64,000 bases of DNA from Paracidovorax avenae ATCC 19860 (GCF_000176855.2 NC_015138.1:5270001-5334000), one strand, 5' to 3'. Positions 9,871-19,344 are shown, counted from the stretch's first letter. Notes: a model not told the origin generated them from the letters alone. A program made the numbers and translations.

Positions 9871-10030
9871 CAGGCTTCGAGGGGGAGTAGCTCCCGGTCC
9901 CGGCGCGAAGGCATGTCCCGAGCCGCCGGCACTGTCGGTCATGTCGTCAATACGAAGCCGCAAGGCTTCCGGCATTTCCGGGTCCTGGCGGAGCCGCACG
10001 GCCTGCCGGCCGAGCAAGACCTTTGAAAGG
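9871..10030 (+). promoter_or_regulatory. yybP-ykoY (Mn2+) riboswitch upstream of terC
   Basis: The leader carries the conserved blocks of the yybP-ykoY class in order: GGGGAGTAGC (9882-9891), then a GTC...ATGTCGTCAATAC block (about 9934-9953), and the 3' closing block CCGAGCAAGACCTTTG (about 10010-10025). A P1 stem can form between CTTCGAGG (9874-9881) and CCTTTGAAAG (10020-10029). This class senses Mn2+ and very often precedes TerC-type genes, which is the case here (start codon 170 bases downstream). Confidence 0.85.
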
Positions 10031-10052
10031 CCCGCCCACGGGCCGTTCAAGG
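10020..10052 (+). promoter_or_regulatory. Hairpin competing with riboswitch P1 (expression platform candidate)
   Basis: CCTTTGAA (10020-10027) pairs either with the P1 5' strand or with TTCAAGG (10046-10052). In the second case it extends the perfect GGCCCG-CCCA-CGGGCC hairpin (10029-10044) into a stem of about 13 bp. No T-tract follows, so it would act by another route than a classical terminator (for example Rho access or RNA decay). A second hairpin, CCATGC...GCATGG, follows at 10053-10072. Confidence 0.5.
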
Positions 10053-10199
10053 CCATGCACTCCCCGGCATGGGCGCCCAGCGCGGCGCACATGCCCTCCA
10101 GCTTCCTTGACGGCCCCGAGCGGGCCTGAACGTCTGTGGAATCGCCGGCCCCGCCCCAAGGTGCCGCGCGGCCTATCGCCAAACGACAACGAGGAACCT

Positions 10200-10925
10200 A
10201 TGGAATTTCTGACATCGCCCGAGTTCTGGGTCGCGCTGGGGCAGATCATCATCATCGACATCCTGCTGGGTGGCGACAACGCGGTGGTGATCGCCCTGGC
10301 CTGCCGCAAGCTGCCGCCCGCGCAACGCACCAAGGGCATCATCTGGGGCACCGCCGGTGCCATCGTGCTGCGCGTCATCCTCATCGCCTTCGCGATGACC
10401 CTGCTGAACCTGCCGTTCCTGAAGTTCGTCGGCGCCATCCTGCTGGTGTGGATCGGCATCAAGCTCCTGGCCCCCGACGAGGAAGGCCACGGCGACGTGG
10501 CCGGCAGCGACAAGCTCTTCGCCGCCATCAAGACCATCATCGTCGCCGACCTGGTGATGAGCGTGGACAACGTGATCGCCATCGCCGGCGCCGCCCAGAA
10601 CGCGGGCGACCACTCGATGCTGCTGGTGGTGCTCGGCCTGCTGATCTCGATCCCCATCATCGTCTGGGGCAGCCAGCTGGTTATCAAGCTCATGGAGCGC
10701 TTCCCGTTCATCATCGTGGCCGGCGGCATGCTGCTGGGCTGGATCGCCGGGGGCATGCTGGTCACCGACCCGGCCCTGGCCAATCCCGACCGCTGGCAGT
10801 GGATGCTCAAGCTGCCGCAAAGTGATGTCGTGAAGTATGGTGCGAGCGTGGCGGGTGCGCTGCTCGTGCTGATCGTGGGCAAGGCGGTGGCCTCGCGCCG
10901 CACGGCGGCCGTCTCCCACGGCTGA
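10200..10925 (+). CDS. TerC family integral membrane protein (riboswitch-controlled)
   Basis: 241 residues with about seven membrane segments. The two TerC signature repeats are present: DILLGGDNAVVIALA near residue 20 and DLVMSVDNVIAIAGA near residue 118, whose acidic residues lie in the membrane as in the LysE superfamily. TerC-like proteins such as Alx/MeeY export Mn2+; the yybP-ykoY riboswitch in its leader makes manganese export the likely role. A paralogue without this leader lies at 21104-21790. Start ATG 10200 follows GAGGAACCT. Confidence 0.9.
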   Translation: MEFLTSPEFWVALGQIIIIDILLGGDNAVVIALACRKLPPAQRTKGIIWGTAGAIVLRVILIAFAMTLLNLPFLKFVGAILLVWIGIKLLAPDEEGHGDVAGSDKLFAAIKTIIVADLVMSVDNVIAIAGAAQNAGDHSMLLVVLGLLISIPIIVWGSQLVIKLMERFPFIIVAGGMLLGWIAGGMLVTDPALANPDRWQWMLKLPQSDVVKYGASVAGALLVLIVGKAVASRRTAAVSHG

Positions 10926-11010
10926 TACCCTCGGGCCCGGTGAACTCCGGGCCCGCGAGCGACTCGACCCTTTTAGTCATCAACGCCCACCGCCCCGCAG
11001 GAGAGCCCTC

Positions 11011-11490
11011 ATGGACAAAGTCATCGTGTACGTGGACGACGCAGCCTACGCGCAGCAGATCCTCGCCCCCCTGGCCGCCCGCGCCCATGCCCCCGGCACC
11101 CACTGGGTGGTCGTGGCCTGCGCCCCGCGCATGACCCACCGCATCAGCAAGTGGGTCAGCCACAGCGCCCGCGAGAACTGGCGCGCCAAGTGGGCCGACA
11201 AGCTGTTCGCCCAGGTCCTGCCCTGGCTGCAGGCCGGCGGCGCCACCATCACCACCGTGCTGGCCAAGGGCCCGCTGCCGGAACTCGCGACCGAACTGCA
11301 GGCCGAGCACGGCAGCGCACAGATCGTCGATGCCCGCCGCCCCAAGCAGGAGGCCCACGCGCCCCAGCCCACCGCCGCACCGGCCGCACCGCCCCTGGTG
11401 GTGCGCAAGCCCATGCCCCGGCGCTGGTCCCTCCCGGGCACGCTGGCCAGCCTGGGAGCGCTCTTCCTGCTGTTCGCCGAGCAGCCCTGA
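11011..11490 (+). CDS. Hypothetical protein with C-terminal membrane anchor
   Basis: 159 residues, not recognised. Residues 1-110 look like a nucleotide-binding alpha/beta domain similar in style to universal stress proteins (MDKVIVYVDDAAYAQQILAP, ... THWVVVACAPR). A Pro/Ala linker leads to a short hydrophobic stretch (LPGTLASLGALFLLFAE) at the very end, suggesting a tail anchor. Start ATG 11011 is preceded by CAGGAGAG. It lies 85 bases after terC in the same direction; a functional link is not shown. Confidence 0.75.
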   Translation: MDKVIVYVDDAAYAQQILAPLAARAHAPGTHWVVVACAPRMTHRISKWVSHSARENWRAKWADKLFAQVLPWLQAGGATITTVLAKGPLPELATELQAEHGSAQIVDARRPKQEAHAPQPTAAPAAPPLVVRKPMPRRWSLPGTLASLGALFLLFAEQP

Positions 11491-11532
11491 GCCCCGGCGG
11501 GCGCCGAGGCGCCCGTCCCATCGACGCACGGC

Positions 11533-11558
11533 AGCACCCGGGACGGCACCCGGGTGCT
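11533..11558. repeat. 10-bp inverted repeat before the holin-like gene
   Basis: AGCACCCGGG (11533-11542) and CCCGGGTGCT (11549-11558) are exact reverse complements with a 6-base loop, ending 13 bases before the next start codon. No T-tract follows. It could be an attenuating hairpin or a protein-binding site. Confidence 0.5.
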
Positions 11559-11571
11559 ATCCTCCTGCGCC

Positions 11572-11928
11572 ATGAAACTCCTCCTGAAATGGCTGCTCAG
11601 CGCCGCCGCGCTGCTGTGCGTGACCTACCTCTACGGCGGTGTCGAGGTGCGCAGCTTCGGCTCCGCGATGGTCGCGGCCTTCGTCATCGGGCTGTTCAAC
11701 GTGGTGCTGCGGCCCGTGCTCGTGGTGCTCACCCTGCCGGTGACCATCGTGACCCTGGGCCTCTTCCTCTTCGTCATCAACGCGCTGATGTTCTGGGCCG
11801 CGGCGTCCGTGCTGGGCGACAGCTTCCAGGTGCACGGTTTCGGCGCGGCGCTCATCGGCTCGCTCATCTACACCGTGCTGGGCATGCTCATCGAATCAGC
11901 GCTCGGCGGCCTGTTCCTTAAGAAGTGA
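11572..11928 (+). CDS. Phage holin family IV-like four-helix membrane protein
   Basis: 118 residues, almost entirely four hydrophobic helices (LLLKWLLSAAALLCVTYLY; SAMVAAFVIGLFNVVL; ILTLPVTIV-type helix; [17 protein letters not shown]). The signature NVVLRPVLVVLTLPVTIVTL is typical of the 'mycobacterial 4 TMS phage holin / superfamily IV' group, which is widespread in ordinary chromosomes and not tied to phage. Role unknown, inner membrane. Its last 33 bases overlap the 3' end of the convergent protease gene. Confidence 0.88.
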   Translation: MKLLLKWLLSAAALLCVTYLYGGVEVRSFGSAMVAAFVIGLFNVVLRPVLVVLTLPVTIVTLGLFLFVINALMFWAAASVLGDSFQVHGFGAALIGSLIYTVLGMLIESALGGLFLKK

Positions 11929-13560
11929 CTCGGTCGCGCGCAGGCGCGTCTCGATGATCGATGCCTCGATGTACTCCGCGGCATCCCCGCCGCGGCTCCC
12001 GGTCTTGCGCGCCATGTCCTGGCCGGCCTTGAAGCGGTCCACCGCCGCCGCATAGTCGTACCGCGCGACGTGCGCCTCCGCCTCCGCCCGCACCGCCCGC
12101 AGCGGCTGGCCCTGCTGCTGCCACACCGCGGCGAGCAGATACCACACCGACGCATCGCGCGGATGGTTCGTCACCCAGGTCTGCAGCGTGCCGGTCATCG
12201 GCGCCGCACGGGTCTGCCGCAGCAGCGCCTGCGTGCGCAGGATCATCTCCGGGCGCCCCACCCCGCCGGACGCCGAAGCGGACGCCCCCTGGCCCGGGCT
12301 GGTCACGGATTCCAGCGTCAGCGCAGCGCCGCTTCCGGACGCCGGCGCCCCTGCCTGCGGGCCCGCGGCGGGGATGAGGGCCAGCTGCTCCAGCGCCGCG
12401 TCCGCCTGCCCTGCGGCCAGTTCGATTTCCGCGCCCAGCAAATGGGCCTGCCGCGTGCCCGCGGCATCGCCCCGCGCGGCCTCCAGCAGCGACCGTTGCG
12501 CGGCCCGCGCCGCCGCCATGTCCTGCAGCTGCAGCGCACTGAGCGAAGCCGCATACCAGGCGCCCACCCGCCGCGGCAGAGGCTGCGCGCCGAAACCGCC
12601 CGCCTGCGGCTCGTTCACCCACTGCCGCCAGACATCGATGCCGGGCCGGGACAGCACCCGCGCCCGGGCGGCCATCATGGCGTGCTCCAGTGTCGGGCCG
12701 GGCGCGGGCGACTGCGCCACGGCCGGGGGAATGCGCGCATGCAAATCCGCGATCCGCTGCGTGGTGAGCGGATGGCTGCGCAGATAGGGCCAGCTGCCGT
12801 TGTCGTTGATGCGGTTGGCCTGCTGCAGCTTGTCGAACATCGACACGAAACCCTGCGGCGCGAAGCCCGCCGGGGCCATCAGGCCATAGCCGACGCGATC
12901 GGCCTCGCGCTCCATGTCGCGCGAGAAATTGAGCTGGTTCTGCACGGCCAGCGCCTGCCCGCCGACCAGCATGGCCTGCCCCGCGCTCGGGTTCTTCGTG
13001 GCGGCCAGCATGCCCAGCACCATCGCCCCCAGCATCAGCGGCCCCTGCCGGCTCTGCTGCGTGATCAGCCGCGAGATGTGCCGCTGCGTGACATGGCTCA
13101 GTTCGTGCGCCATCACCGAGGCCAGCTCGTCGCGCGTGGACACCACGCCGATCAGGCCCAGGTGCATCCCGAAATAGCCCCCCGGCAGGGCGAAGGCGTT
13201 CACCGTCCGGTCCCGCCCCAGCAGGATCTCCCAGGCGAAACGCTCATCCAGCTCGGGCGGCAGTTCGCCCCGCTCCCGCGCTGCCTTCACCAGCGGCAGG
13301 AAAATGCCCAGCACGTACTCGTTGAGCACCGCATCGTCGATGTAGTCCGGATCACGGTAGAGCTCGCGGATGATCCGGTCACCCAGGCGCCGCTCCTGGC
13401 TGGTCGTCATGTCGGAGCCGTCGCCGAGGGTGGGGAGGGCGCCCTGCGCCCAGCCGGGCAGGGGCAGGAGGCACTGCGATGCAGCGATGGCCCAGGCCAG
13501 TGCGGAGCGGCGCAGTACGGCAGTCGCCGGAAAACCGCGTGATGCGGGTGTGGAACCCAT
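11896..13560 (-). CDS. bepA: BepA-like periplasmic M48 metalloprotease with TPR-type C-terminus
   Basis: 554 residues. A signal peptide ([20 protein letters not shown]) is followed by an M48 peptidase domain with the zinc motif HELSH (His152, Glu153, His156) and the third ligand region [18 protein letters not shown]. The C-terminal half is helical, Ala-rich repeats in the TPR style. BepA in E. coli assembles or degrades LptD and other outer-membrane proteins in the periplasm; this is a longer homologue (E. coli about 487). Start 13560 places the signal peptide at the N-terminus; an ATG at 13614 is possible. Divergent from moaC. Confidence 0.92.
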   Translation of the reverse strand: MGSTPASRGFPATAVLRRSALAWAIAASQCLLPLPGWAQGALPTLGDGSDMTTSQERRLGDRIIRELYRDPDYIDDAVLNEYVLGIFLPLVKAARERGELPPELDERFAWEILLGRDRTVNAFALPGGYFGMHLGLIGVVSTRDELASVMAHELSHVTQRHISRLITQQSRQGPLMLGAMVLGMLAATKNPSAGQAMLVGGQALAVQNQLNFSRDMEREADRVGYGLMAPAGFAPQGFVSMFDKLQQANRINDNGSWPYLRSHPLTTQRIADLHARIPPAVAQSPAPGPTLEHAMMAARARVLSRPGIDVWRQWVNEPQAGGFGAQPLPRRVGAWYAASLSALQLQDMAAARAAQRSLLEAARGDAAGTRQAHLLGAEIELAAGQADAALEQLALIPAAGPQAGAPASGSGAALTLESVTSPGQGASASASGGVGRPEMILRTQALLRQTRAAPMTGTLQTWVTNHPRDASVWYLLAAVWQQQGQPLRAVRAEAEAHVARYDYAAAVDRFKAGQDMARKTGSRGGDAAEYIEASIIETRLRATESLLKEQAAER

Positions 13561-13683
13561 GGGAGCAACCCTCCTCGTGACAACCCCCCGAGGGGGTCTT
13601 TTGGATGCGCGCATGGACCGTATGATGCCCCGGCGCGCCGATGGTGCCACCCCGTTACCTATTCCCGCAAAGGGCCTCTTCCC

Positions 13684-14178
13684 ATGACCTCCCGTTCGCC
13701 CCATCTCACCCATTTCGACGCCGGCGGCCAGGCCCACATGGTGGACGTGGGCGACAAGCCCAATACCCGGCGCATCGCCGTCGCGGGCGGGCACATCGCC
13801 ATGCAACCCGCCACCCTGGCGCTCATCGCCTCCGGCACGGCCGGAAAGGGCGACGTATTGGGCATCGCCCGCATCGCCGGCATCCAGGCCGCAAAAAAGA
13901 CCAGCGACCTCATCCCCCTGTGCCACCCGCTCGCGCTTACGCGGGTGGCGGTGGATTTTCAGCTGGATGCAGACGCATCATGTGTGCACTGCACTGCCAC
14001 CGTGGAAACCGTCGGGCCGACCGGGGTGGAAATGGAAGCCCTGACGGCCGTGCAGGTGGCACTGCTCACGATTTACGACATGTGCAAGGCTGTGGATCGG
14101 GGGATGGTGATGCAGGAGGTACGGGTTATGGAGAAGCACGGAGGGAAAAGTGGCAGTTTTTTATCAGATAAACAATAA
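13684..14178 (+). CDS. moaC: Cyclic pyranopterin monophosphate synthase
   Basis: 164 residues. MoaC converts the MoaA product (3',8-cyclo-7,8-dihydro-GTP) to cyclic pyranopterin monophosphate in molybdenum cofactor synthesis. Family motifs are intact: [46 protein letters not shown] and the C-terminal EKHGGKSG active-site tail. No other moa gene is in the window. The sequence becomes sharply AT-rich a few bases after its stop, marking the left border of the mobile/pilin region. Confidence 0.96.
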   Translation: MTSRSPHLTHFDAGGQAHMVDVGDKPNTRRIAVAGGHIAMQPATLALIASGTAGKGDVLGIARIAGIQAAKKTSDLIPLCHPLALTRVAVDFQLDADASCVHCTATVETVGPTGVEMEALTAVQVALLTIYDMCKAVDRGMVMQEVRVMEKHGGKSGSFLSDKQ

Positions 14179-14313
14179 TTATTCAATTAGGTTTTCCAAC
14201 AAGCTTCAAGGCGCCTATTTTGGATAATTTTCCACGAGGTCGAATATATTTTCAGGTTTTTACTAGGCACTTGAATCAACCCATATCACCTATATGGATT
14301 CGAACTGCTTTTA

Positions 14314-15183
14314 GAACGGCTAACACCACCGATCCGCAAATATCGCGCAGATGATCGCTGCCGCTAATTTCAGCAACGCATCGTGAATGTCCAGGCGCCT
14401 TTCGAAGCGGATGCGCAGCTTGCCAAAGCCTGCAAACCAGCCGTGCGTTCTCTCCACCACCCAGCGGTGCCGGCCCAGCCGCTCACGGTTCTCGACGCCG
14501 CGTCTGGCAATCCGGCTGGCGATGCCTCGCTTCTTCAGGAAGGCACGGCAGCGCTCGTAGTCGTAGCCCTTGTCGGCGTGCAGCCTCCATGGCCAGCGGC
14601 GCGGCCTGCCTCGCAGTCCCCTGACGGCCGGCAGAGCATCGATGCACTTCTCGAACATCATGGAGTCGTGCCGGCTCGCACCGCTGACCCGCACCACCAG
14701 CGGGATGCCGCGTGCGTCTACGACGATGTGCCGCTTGGAGCCGAGCTTGCCTCTGTCCGTGGGGTTGGGACCCGTTTCCTGGCCCCCCGGGGGCTGGGCA
14801 CTGACGAGCCATCGATGCTCGCCCGGCTCCAATCGATCTGGTCGTGCTGCCGCAGGCGCACCAGCATGGCGTGGTGCAGTTTCTCCCACACCCCAGCGTT
14901 CCAGTCGCGCAGCCGCCGCCAGCACGTCATGCCACTGCCAAAACCGAGTTCCTGCGGCAAGTCTTCCCAGGCAATGCCGGTGTGCAGCACGAACAGGATG
15001 CCATTGAGGGCTGCTTCATCGCTGACAGAGCGCTTGCGCGCCCCGCCTTTGGCCGAGGGCACGAAGGCCGGGATGAGGGGCTGCAGCTGTCGCCACAGTT
15101 CTTTGCTGACGGGTCTTCTTGCCATGAGGGCGACAATCATAGCTGCTCCGCGCTGGGCTATGAACAGGTCGTGTTAGCCGCTC
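14314..15183 (-). mobile_element. IS5 family (IS427 group) insertion sequence, copy 1
   Basis: 870 bp. The terminal inverted repeats begin GAACGGCTAACACCACC on the left and GAGCGGCTAACACGACC (read inward) on the right. The left end is preceded by TTA and the right end followed by TAA, which is also the 3-base spacer to copy 2. It carries one transposase made by frameshift. Copies 1 and 2 differ at many positions (roughly 10-15% by eye), so this is not a fresh tandem duplication. Confidence 0.9.
14320..15125 (-). CDS. IS5/IS427 transposase, copy 1, made by -1 frameshift
   Basis: DDE transposase split in two overlapping frames. The first (15125 down to a stop at 14718) starts MARRPVSKELWRQLQPLIP and holds the first catalytic Asp in RASIDGSS. 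The second, one base back, carries TGPNPTDRGKLGSKRH, the second Asp in LHADKGYD and the Glu in WVVERTHGW, and ends at 14320. The frames meet at CCCCCGGGGGG (minus strand, 14793-14783), where -1 slippage on six G would fuse them, as known for this IS group. All catalytic residues are present, so the element may be active. Confidence 0.88.
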
Positions 15184-15186
15184 TAA

Positions 15187-16059
15187 GAGCGGCTAACACC
15201 ACCGATCCACGAAGCGCGCGCAGATGATCGCTGCCGCCAGTTTCAATAGCGCTTCGTGGATGTCCAGCCGCCTCTCGAATCGGATGCGCAGCTTGCCGAA
15301 GCCTGCAAACCATCCGTGCGTTCTCTCCACCACCCACCGATGCCGACCCAGCCGCTCGCTGCTTTCGATGCCTCGTCTGGCAATCCGGCTGGCGATGCCC
15401 CGCTGTCTCAGGAAGACACGGCAGCGCTCATAGTCGTAGCCCTTGTCGGCGTGCAGCTTCGATGGCCTGCGACGCGGCTTGCCCTGCAGTCCCCTGACGG
15501 CTGGCAGAGCATCGATGCATTTCTCGAACATCATCGAATCGTGCCGATTCGCACCACTGACCAGCACCACCAGCGGAATGCCCCGCGCGTCTACGACGAT
15601 GTGCCGCTTGGAGCCGAGTTTGCCTCTGTCCGTGGGGTTGGGCCCTGTTTCCTGGCCCCCCGGGGGCTTGGTACCGACGAGCCATCGATGCTTGCCCGGC
15701 TCCAATCGATCTGGTCGTGCTCGCGCAGGCGCACCAGCATGGCGTGGTGCAGCTTCTCCCACACCCCGGCAGCGTTCCAGTCGCGCAGCCGCCGCCAGCA
15801 CGTCATGCCACTGCCAAAACCGAGTTCCTGCGGCAGGTCCTCCCAGGCGATGCCGGTGTGCAGCACGAATAGGATGCCATTGAGTGCGGCTTCATCGCTG
15901 ACGGTGCGCTTGCGCGCCCCGCCTTTGGCCGAGGGCACGAAGGCCGGGATGAGCGGCTGCAGCTGTCGCCACAGTTCTTTGCTGACGGGTCTTCTTGCCA
16001 TGAGGGCGCCAAGCATAGCTGCTTCGCGCTGGGCTATGAACAGGTCGTGTTAGCCGCTC
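15187..16059 (-). mobile_element. IS5 family (IS427 group) insertion sequence, copy 2
   Basis: 873 bp, three bases longer than copy 1 because of one extra Ala codon in the transposase (DWNAAGVW against DWNAGVW). Ends begin GAGCGGCTAACACCACC (left) and GAGCGGCTAACACGACC (right, inward). It is flanked on both sides by TAA (15184-15186 and 16060-16062), which fits a 3-bp TNA target duplication. Confidence 0.9.
15193..16001 (-). CDS. IS5/IS427 transposase, copy 2, made by -1 frameshift
   Basis: Same organisation as copy 1. The first frame starts MARRPVSKELW at 16001 and ends at 15591; the second frame ends at 15193 with ICARFVDRWC. The slippery G6 run is at 15661-15656 on the minus strand. DDE residues (IDGSS, LHADKGYD, WVVERTHGW) are intact. 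Sequence differences from copy 1 are spread along the gene rather than clustered, which indicates two separate lineages of the same IS. Confidence 0.88.
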
Positions 16060-16130
16060 TAAAGGCATGCACACAGAGAGCTATTACCACGGCATGCCAA
16101 AAAAACGAGCAGCACCTAATGCCAAAAAAA

Positions 16131-16886
16131 TCAAAATGAATCCAAATTCAAATAACCTAAGGGCTGACCTGTTTGTGCATTTAAAAATACTGTCCACGTA
16201 ATATTTTTTCTTCCTTGAATAGGCAAATATTTGACTCGTTCAACGTCCAGTCCTTCTCGCACTGCGGTATCAAGTATCTCATCCTTTCTATCCGGGAATT
16301 TATTGATAAGTTGCTTTAATAATTTGGCTTCTTTCAAAATCTCCGGCAGCCCTTGCTCGTAAGGAATCCATAGTTGTGTCTGGGCCGAAACGGCAACCCC
16401 ATCCAGTGCCTGCATAGTGAAGTTAAAACTTTCGAGACTACTCAAAGGACGCAACGCAAGCCACGTGATTCCCATTTTTGGTATAGCAATTATATCCTTG
16501 GGCGCCAGCAAAATTAATTCCTCGGGAATATCATTAGCATGAATTACCCTGAAACGATCGTATTCGAAAACCACATGTATGGGGCGCGCTTCGTATGCAG
16601 AAAAAATTCCATATGCAATTGCGCAAACCTGAAGGCATGCAACGACAGAGAAATCTAATATTTTTTCCTTCCTATTTTTCTTGGGGTTGAAAAAAACAAA
16701 AGTAAGCAATGGCCCCAATACCACACCCAAAGCGGCAAACAAAAACAAACCAGCCCCCCCTGAAATAAAAATATAAGGGAAAGGATAGAAAAATACAAAC
16801 GCAACAGCGGATATTACACTCACTATCACGATCGAGATTATAAAATGAACAAAAAAAGCTCGGATTTTTGAAATATAAAATCTCAT
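16131..16886 (-). CDS. TfpZ/TfpB-like type IV pilin accessory protein
   Basis: 251 residues. Two or three N-terminal membrane segments (AFFVHFIISIVIVSVISAVAF region; ISGGAGLFLFAALGVVLGPL; VVACLQVCAIAYGIFSAYEA) precede a soluble, probably periplasmic domain with RPIHVVFEYDRFRVIHANDI. This layout, and the position directly behind a pilin and an O-oligosaccharyltransferase, match the TfpZ/TfpY/TfpB accessory proteins, which help assemble or stabilise their cognate pilin. It starts 3 bases after the ligase stop. Base composition is very AT-rich for this genome, indicating acquisition by transfer. Confidence 0.75.
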   Translation of the reverse strand: MRFYISKIRAFFVHFIISIVIVSVISAVAFVFFYPFPYIFISGGAGLFLFAALGVVLGPLLTFVFFNPKKNRKEKILDFSVVACLQVCAIAYGIFSAYEARPIHVVFEYDRFRVIHANDIPEELILLAPKDIIAIPKMGITWLALRPLSSLESFNFTMQALDGVAVSAQTQLWIPYEQGLPEILKEAKLLKQLINKFPDRKDEILDTAVREGLDVERVKYLPIQGRKNITWTVFLNAQTGQPLGYLNLDSF

Positions 16887-16889
16887 AAA

Positions 16890-18563
16890 TTAATTTCCAT
16901 CATTTTGAAAACAAATTATTTTTGAATTCAGTCCCGTGGAAATTTTGACTGATATTACAAGTTTCTCGTAACTATCTGCATCATAAAGGGATTGAAAAGC
17001 GGCTAATGCACGACAAGCAGATTTTTGTTGCCCAGCCTTGAAAAGGCTCAAAACTCGTCGTCTGTGTGTAGCTCTGCTGGGATAACGCCAAGAAGTATAG
17101 GCAGCCTCTTTGACAGTCGCATCCGTTTCCGGTCCTGTATGTGTGAGGGTATTAAATAATGCATATACATCTTGGCCGAATCCAAAGGCTTCTTTCGGTG
17201 GTTTAATTATTTCTTCTTCTCGAAATTTTTGCTCATCAGCCAATGCCATGCGCATTGGCTCTTCGTATGACAATTGAATTTTTGTCAAAGCAAAACCAGA
17301 TGCAGCAAGCAATATCAGCAGAGCCAGGAATGCACCACGAGAAAATTTCAAACTTCTGTATCCAAGTGCACTGGAAATAAATCCAACCAGTATTCCTGAG
17401 GGAATCAAGAAAAAAGCATATTCATATGGAAACTCCAGCATTGAATGCAAAACCAATGGAGCCAGCACAGCCAAAGGGTAAAGAATAATTGGTCGAAAGT
17501 CTTTTCTTAGGCGCCAAAACCATTTAACATTCATCATCAGGAGAATTATGGCCGATGGAATTCCAAACCATAAAGCCACATCAAAGAAAATATTATGTGC
17601 AGATGCAGTTGCACTTGCTCCATAAAATGGAGCGATAGTATCTTGTGCACGCCCAACTTGGAGCCATCCATATCCGTTCCAAGGCCGCAGTAATAAAGCC
17701 TCGCCAAGTTGACGCCACAATATAAGTCTCGAAGAACTATTAAAATCAGTAGCATCCCTGCTCGCTGCGACACCCATAAATGTTGAGAAGCTAGGCCAGA
17801 GGAAACGCGCACAGAACCACAGCCCGACTATCAACGCAAAATAGAGCCATGGATTTCTATTTTTATTTGAATATGAACGCTCAGTAGTCCAGATAGCAAA
17901 AACCAAAATGACTGCGATAAACCCAGTTCGAGACTCAGAACCAAGCACCCCAAAGCAAAGGAATAGTGTGCCACATAGAAAAATCCACTTTTTAATTTTT
18001 TTTATAAAAAGCAAATAGCCCAGTGATGCAATACCCATAACCAACAAAGTGGCGTAATTATTCGGTTGCGCAAAATTCGCGTAGGCTCGACCATCAGACT
18101 CAACCATCCAGACCGTTAATGGCAAGTGCAACCACTGCAACGTTCCGATAATTCCGCTAACAATGGCTCCTGCAGTCGCCGCCCATAGAAATCCTGTTAA
18201 CTTTGTATTTGATATTTCTTCAGAATGATATCCAGAAAGACTTTTTCTCGCAGCATCGCTTCCTACGGCGCCAGAAATAATCCATATCCCAACATACACC
18301 AACCCGTAATAAAAATCCGAATTGAAAAGTAAAACTTCATTTAATCTTTGGAATACCAGCAGAGCCGTCATCAAAATGGCAGGTGCTGAAATCGCATAGG
18401 GAAGCAAAATTTCTCTTTTTTTTATCAATATATCAAGAGCTAAAAAAAAAGCCCCAGCTGCCGAAATGATCTCGCCATGAAATGTAAGCCACGGCTCATA
18501 GTGATTAGGGGCCAACCACCCATTAACCAAAAGTAAGAAGCCGACAAGTGATACTATGGACAT
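16890..18563 (-). CDS. PglL/TfpO-type pilin O-oligosaccharyltransferase
   Basis: Polytopic inner-membrane protein of 557 residues from ATG 18563, with a dozen or so hydrophobic segments and a soluble tail. Family marks are FAQPNNYATLL in the middle and HSMLEFPYEY near residue 375, the conserved H...EFP...Y of PglL/Wzy-C ligases. Such enzymes move a lipid-linked glycan to pilin serines in the periplasm. The frame can be read from a TTG at 18608, but that would run through the terminator hairpin and has no ribosome site; at 18563 GGGGAGG lies 12 bases upstream, inside the hairpin arm. AT-rich, unlike flanking chromosome. Confidence 0.85.
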   Translation of the reverse strand: MSIVSLVGFLLLVNGWLAPNHYEPWLTFHGEIISAAGAFFLALDILIKKREILLPYAISAPAILMTALLVFQRLNEVLLFNSDFYYGLVYVGIWIISGAVGSDAARKSLSGYHSEEISNTKLTGFLWAATAGAIVSGIIGTLQWLHLPLTVWMVESDGRAYANFAQPNNYATLLVMGIASLGYLLFIKKIKKWIFLCGTLFLCFGVLGSESRTGFIAVILVFAIWTTERSYSNKNRNPWLYFALIVGLWFCARFLWPSFSTFMGVAASRDATDFNSSSRLILWRQLGEALLLRPWNGYGWLQVGRAQDTIAPFYGASATASAHNIFFDVALWFGIPSAIILLMMNVKWFWRLRKDFRPIILYPLAVLAPLVLHSMLEFPYEYAFFLIPSGILVGFISSALGYRSLKFSRGAFLALLILLAASGFALTKIQLSYEEPMRMALADEQKFREEEIIKPPKEAFGFGQDVYALFNTLTHTGPETDATVKEAAYTSWRYPSRATHRRRVLSLFKAGQQKSACRALAAFQSLYDADSYEKLVISVKISTGLNSKIICFQNDGN

Positions 18564-18571
18564 GGCAATAA

Positions 18572-18597
18572 AAAAACCTCCCCATGGGGAGGTTTTT
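18572..18597 (-). terminator. Intrinsic terminator after pilA that also contains the pglL ribosome site
   Basis: A perfect 26-bp palindrome (arms AAAAACCTCCCC and its complement) ends in six T on the minus strand, 23 bases after the pilA stop. Its 3' arm, GGGGAGG, is the only Shine-Dalgarno candidate for the next gene (ATG 18563). Most pilA transcripts should end here; read-through copies would have the ligase ribosome site paired in the hairpin. Confidence 0.85.
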
Positions 18598-18619
18598 ATA
18601 GTGAACAATCTAAATTAAA

Positions 18620-19204
<585 letters not shown>

Positions 19205-19206
19205 TC

Positions 19207-19224
19207 AAAGCAGGTTGCATGCCA
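19207..19224 (-). promoter_or_regulatory. Sigma-54 promoter of pilA
   Basis: Read on the minus strand, TGGCATGCAACCTGCTTT has GG and GC separated by exactly 10 bases and differs from the consensus TGGCACGNNNNTTGCW at two positions. It would start RNA near 19197 and give a leader of about 55 bases. Control of pilA by RpoN with PilS/PilR is well known in Pseudomonas. Confidence 0.7.
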
Positions 19225-19344
19225 GCAGGGCCTGGCCCTTCGCCCTCCTGGCAATGCCTTCGCCTGAGGCTCAGGTGACAATTTCGTCACCCATCTCTGT
19301 CAACAACCGTTGCAGGCACTACGAGACGTACCTTCCGTGCCCCA

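Noticed and set aside
13583..13598. CCCCC/GGGGG hairpin between bepA and moaC
   Set aside because: It lies in a divergent promoter region where no transcript should end, and the following T run is short.
14296..14306. tRNA T-arm-like sequence (GTTCGAATC on the minus strand) next to the IS left end, a possible attachment site
   Set aside because: The flanking bases do not pair into a T-stem and no acceptor or anticodon arms are present.
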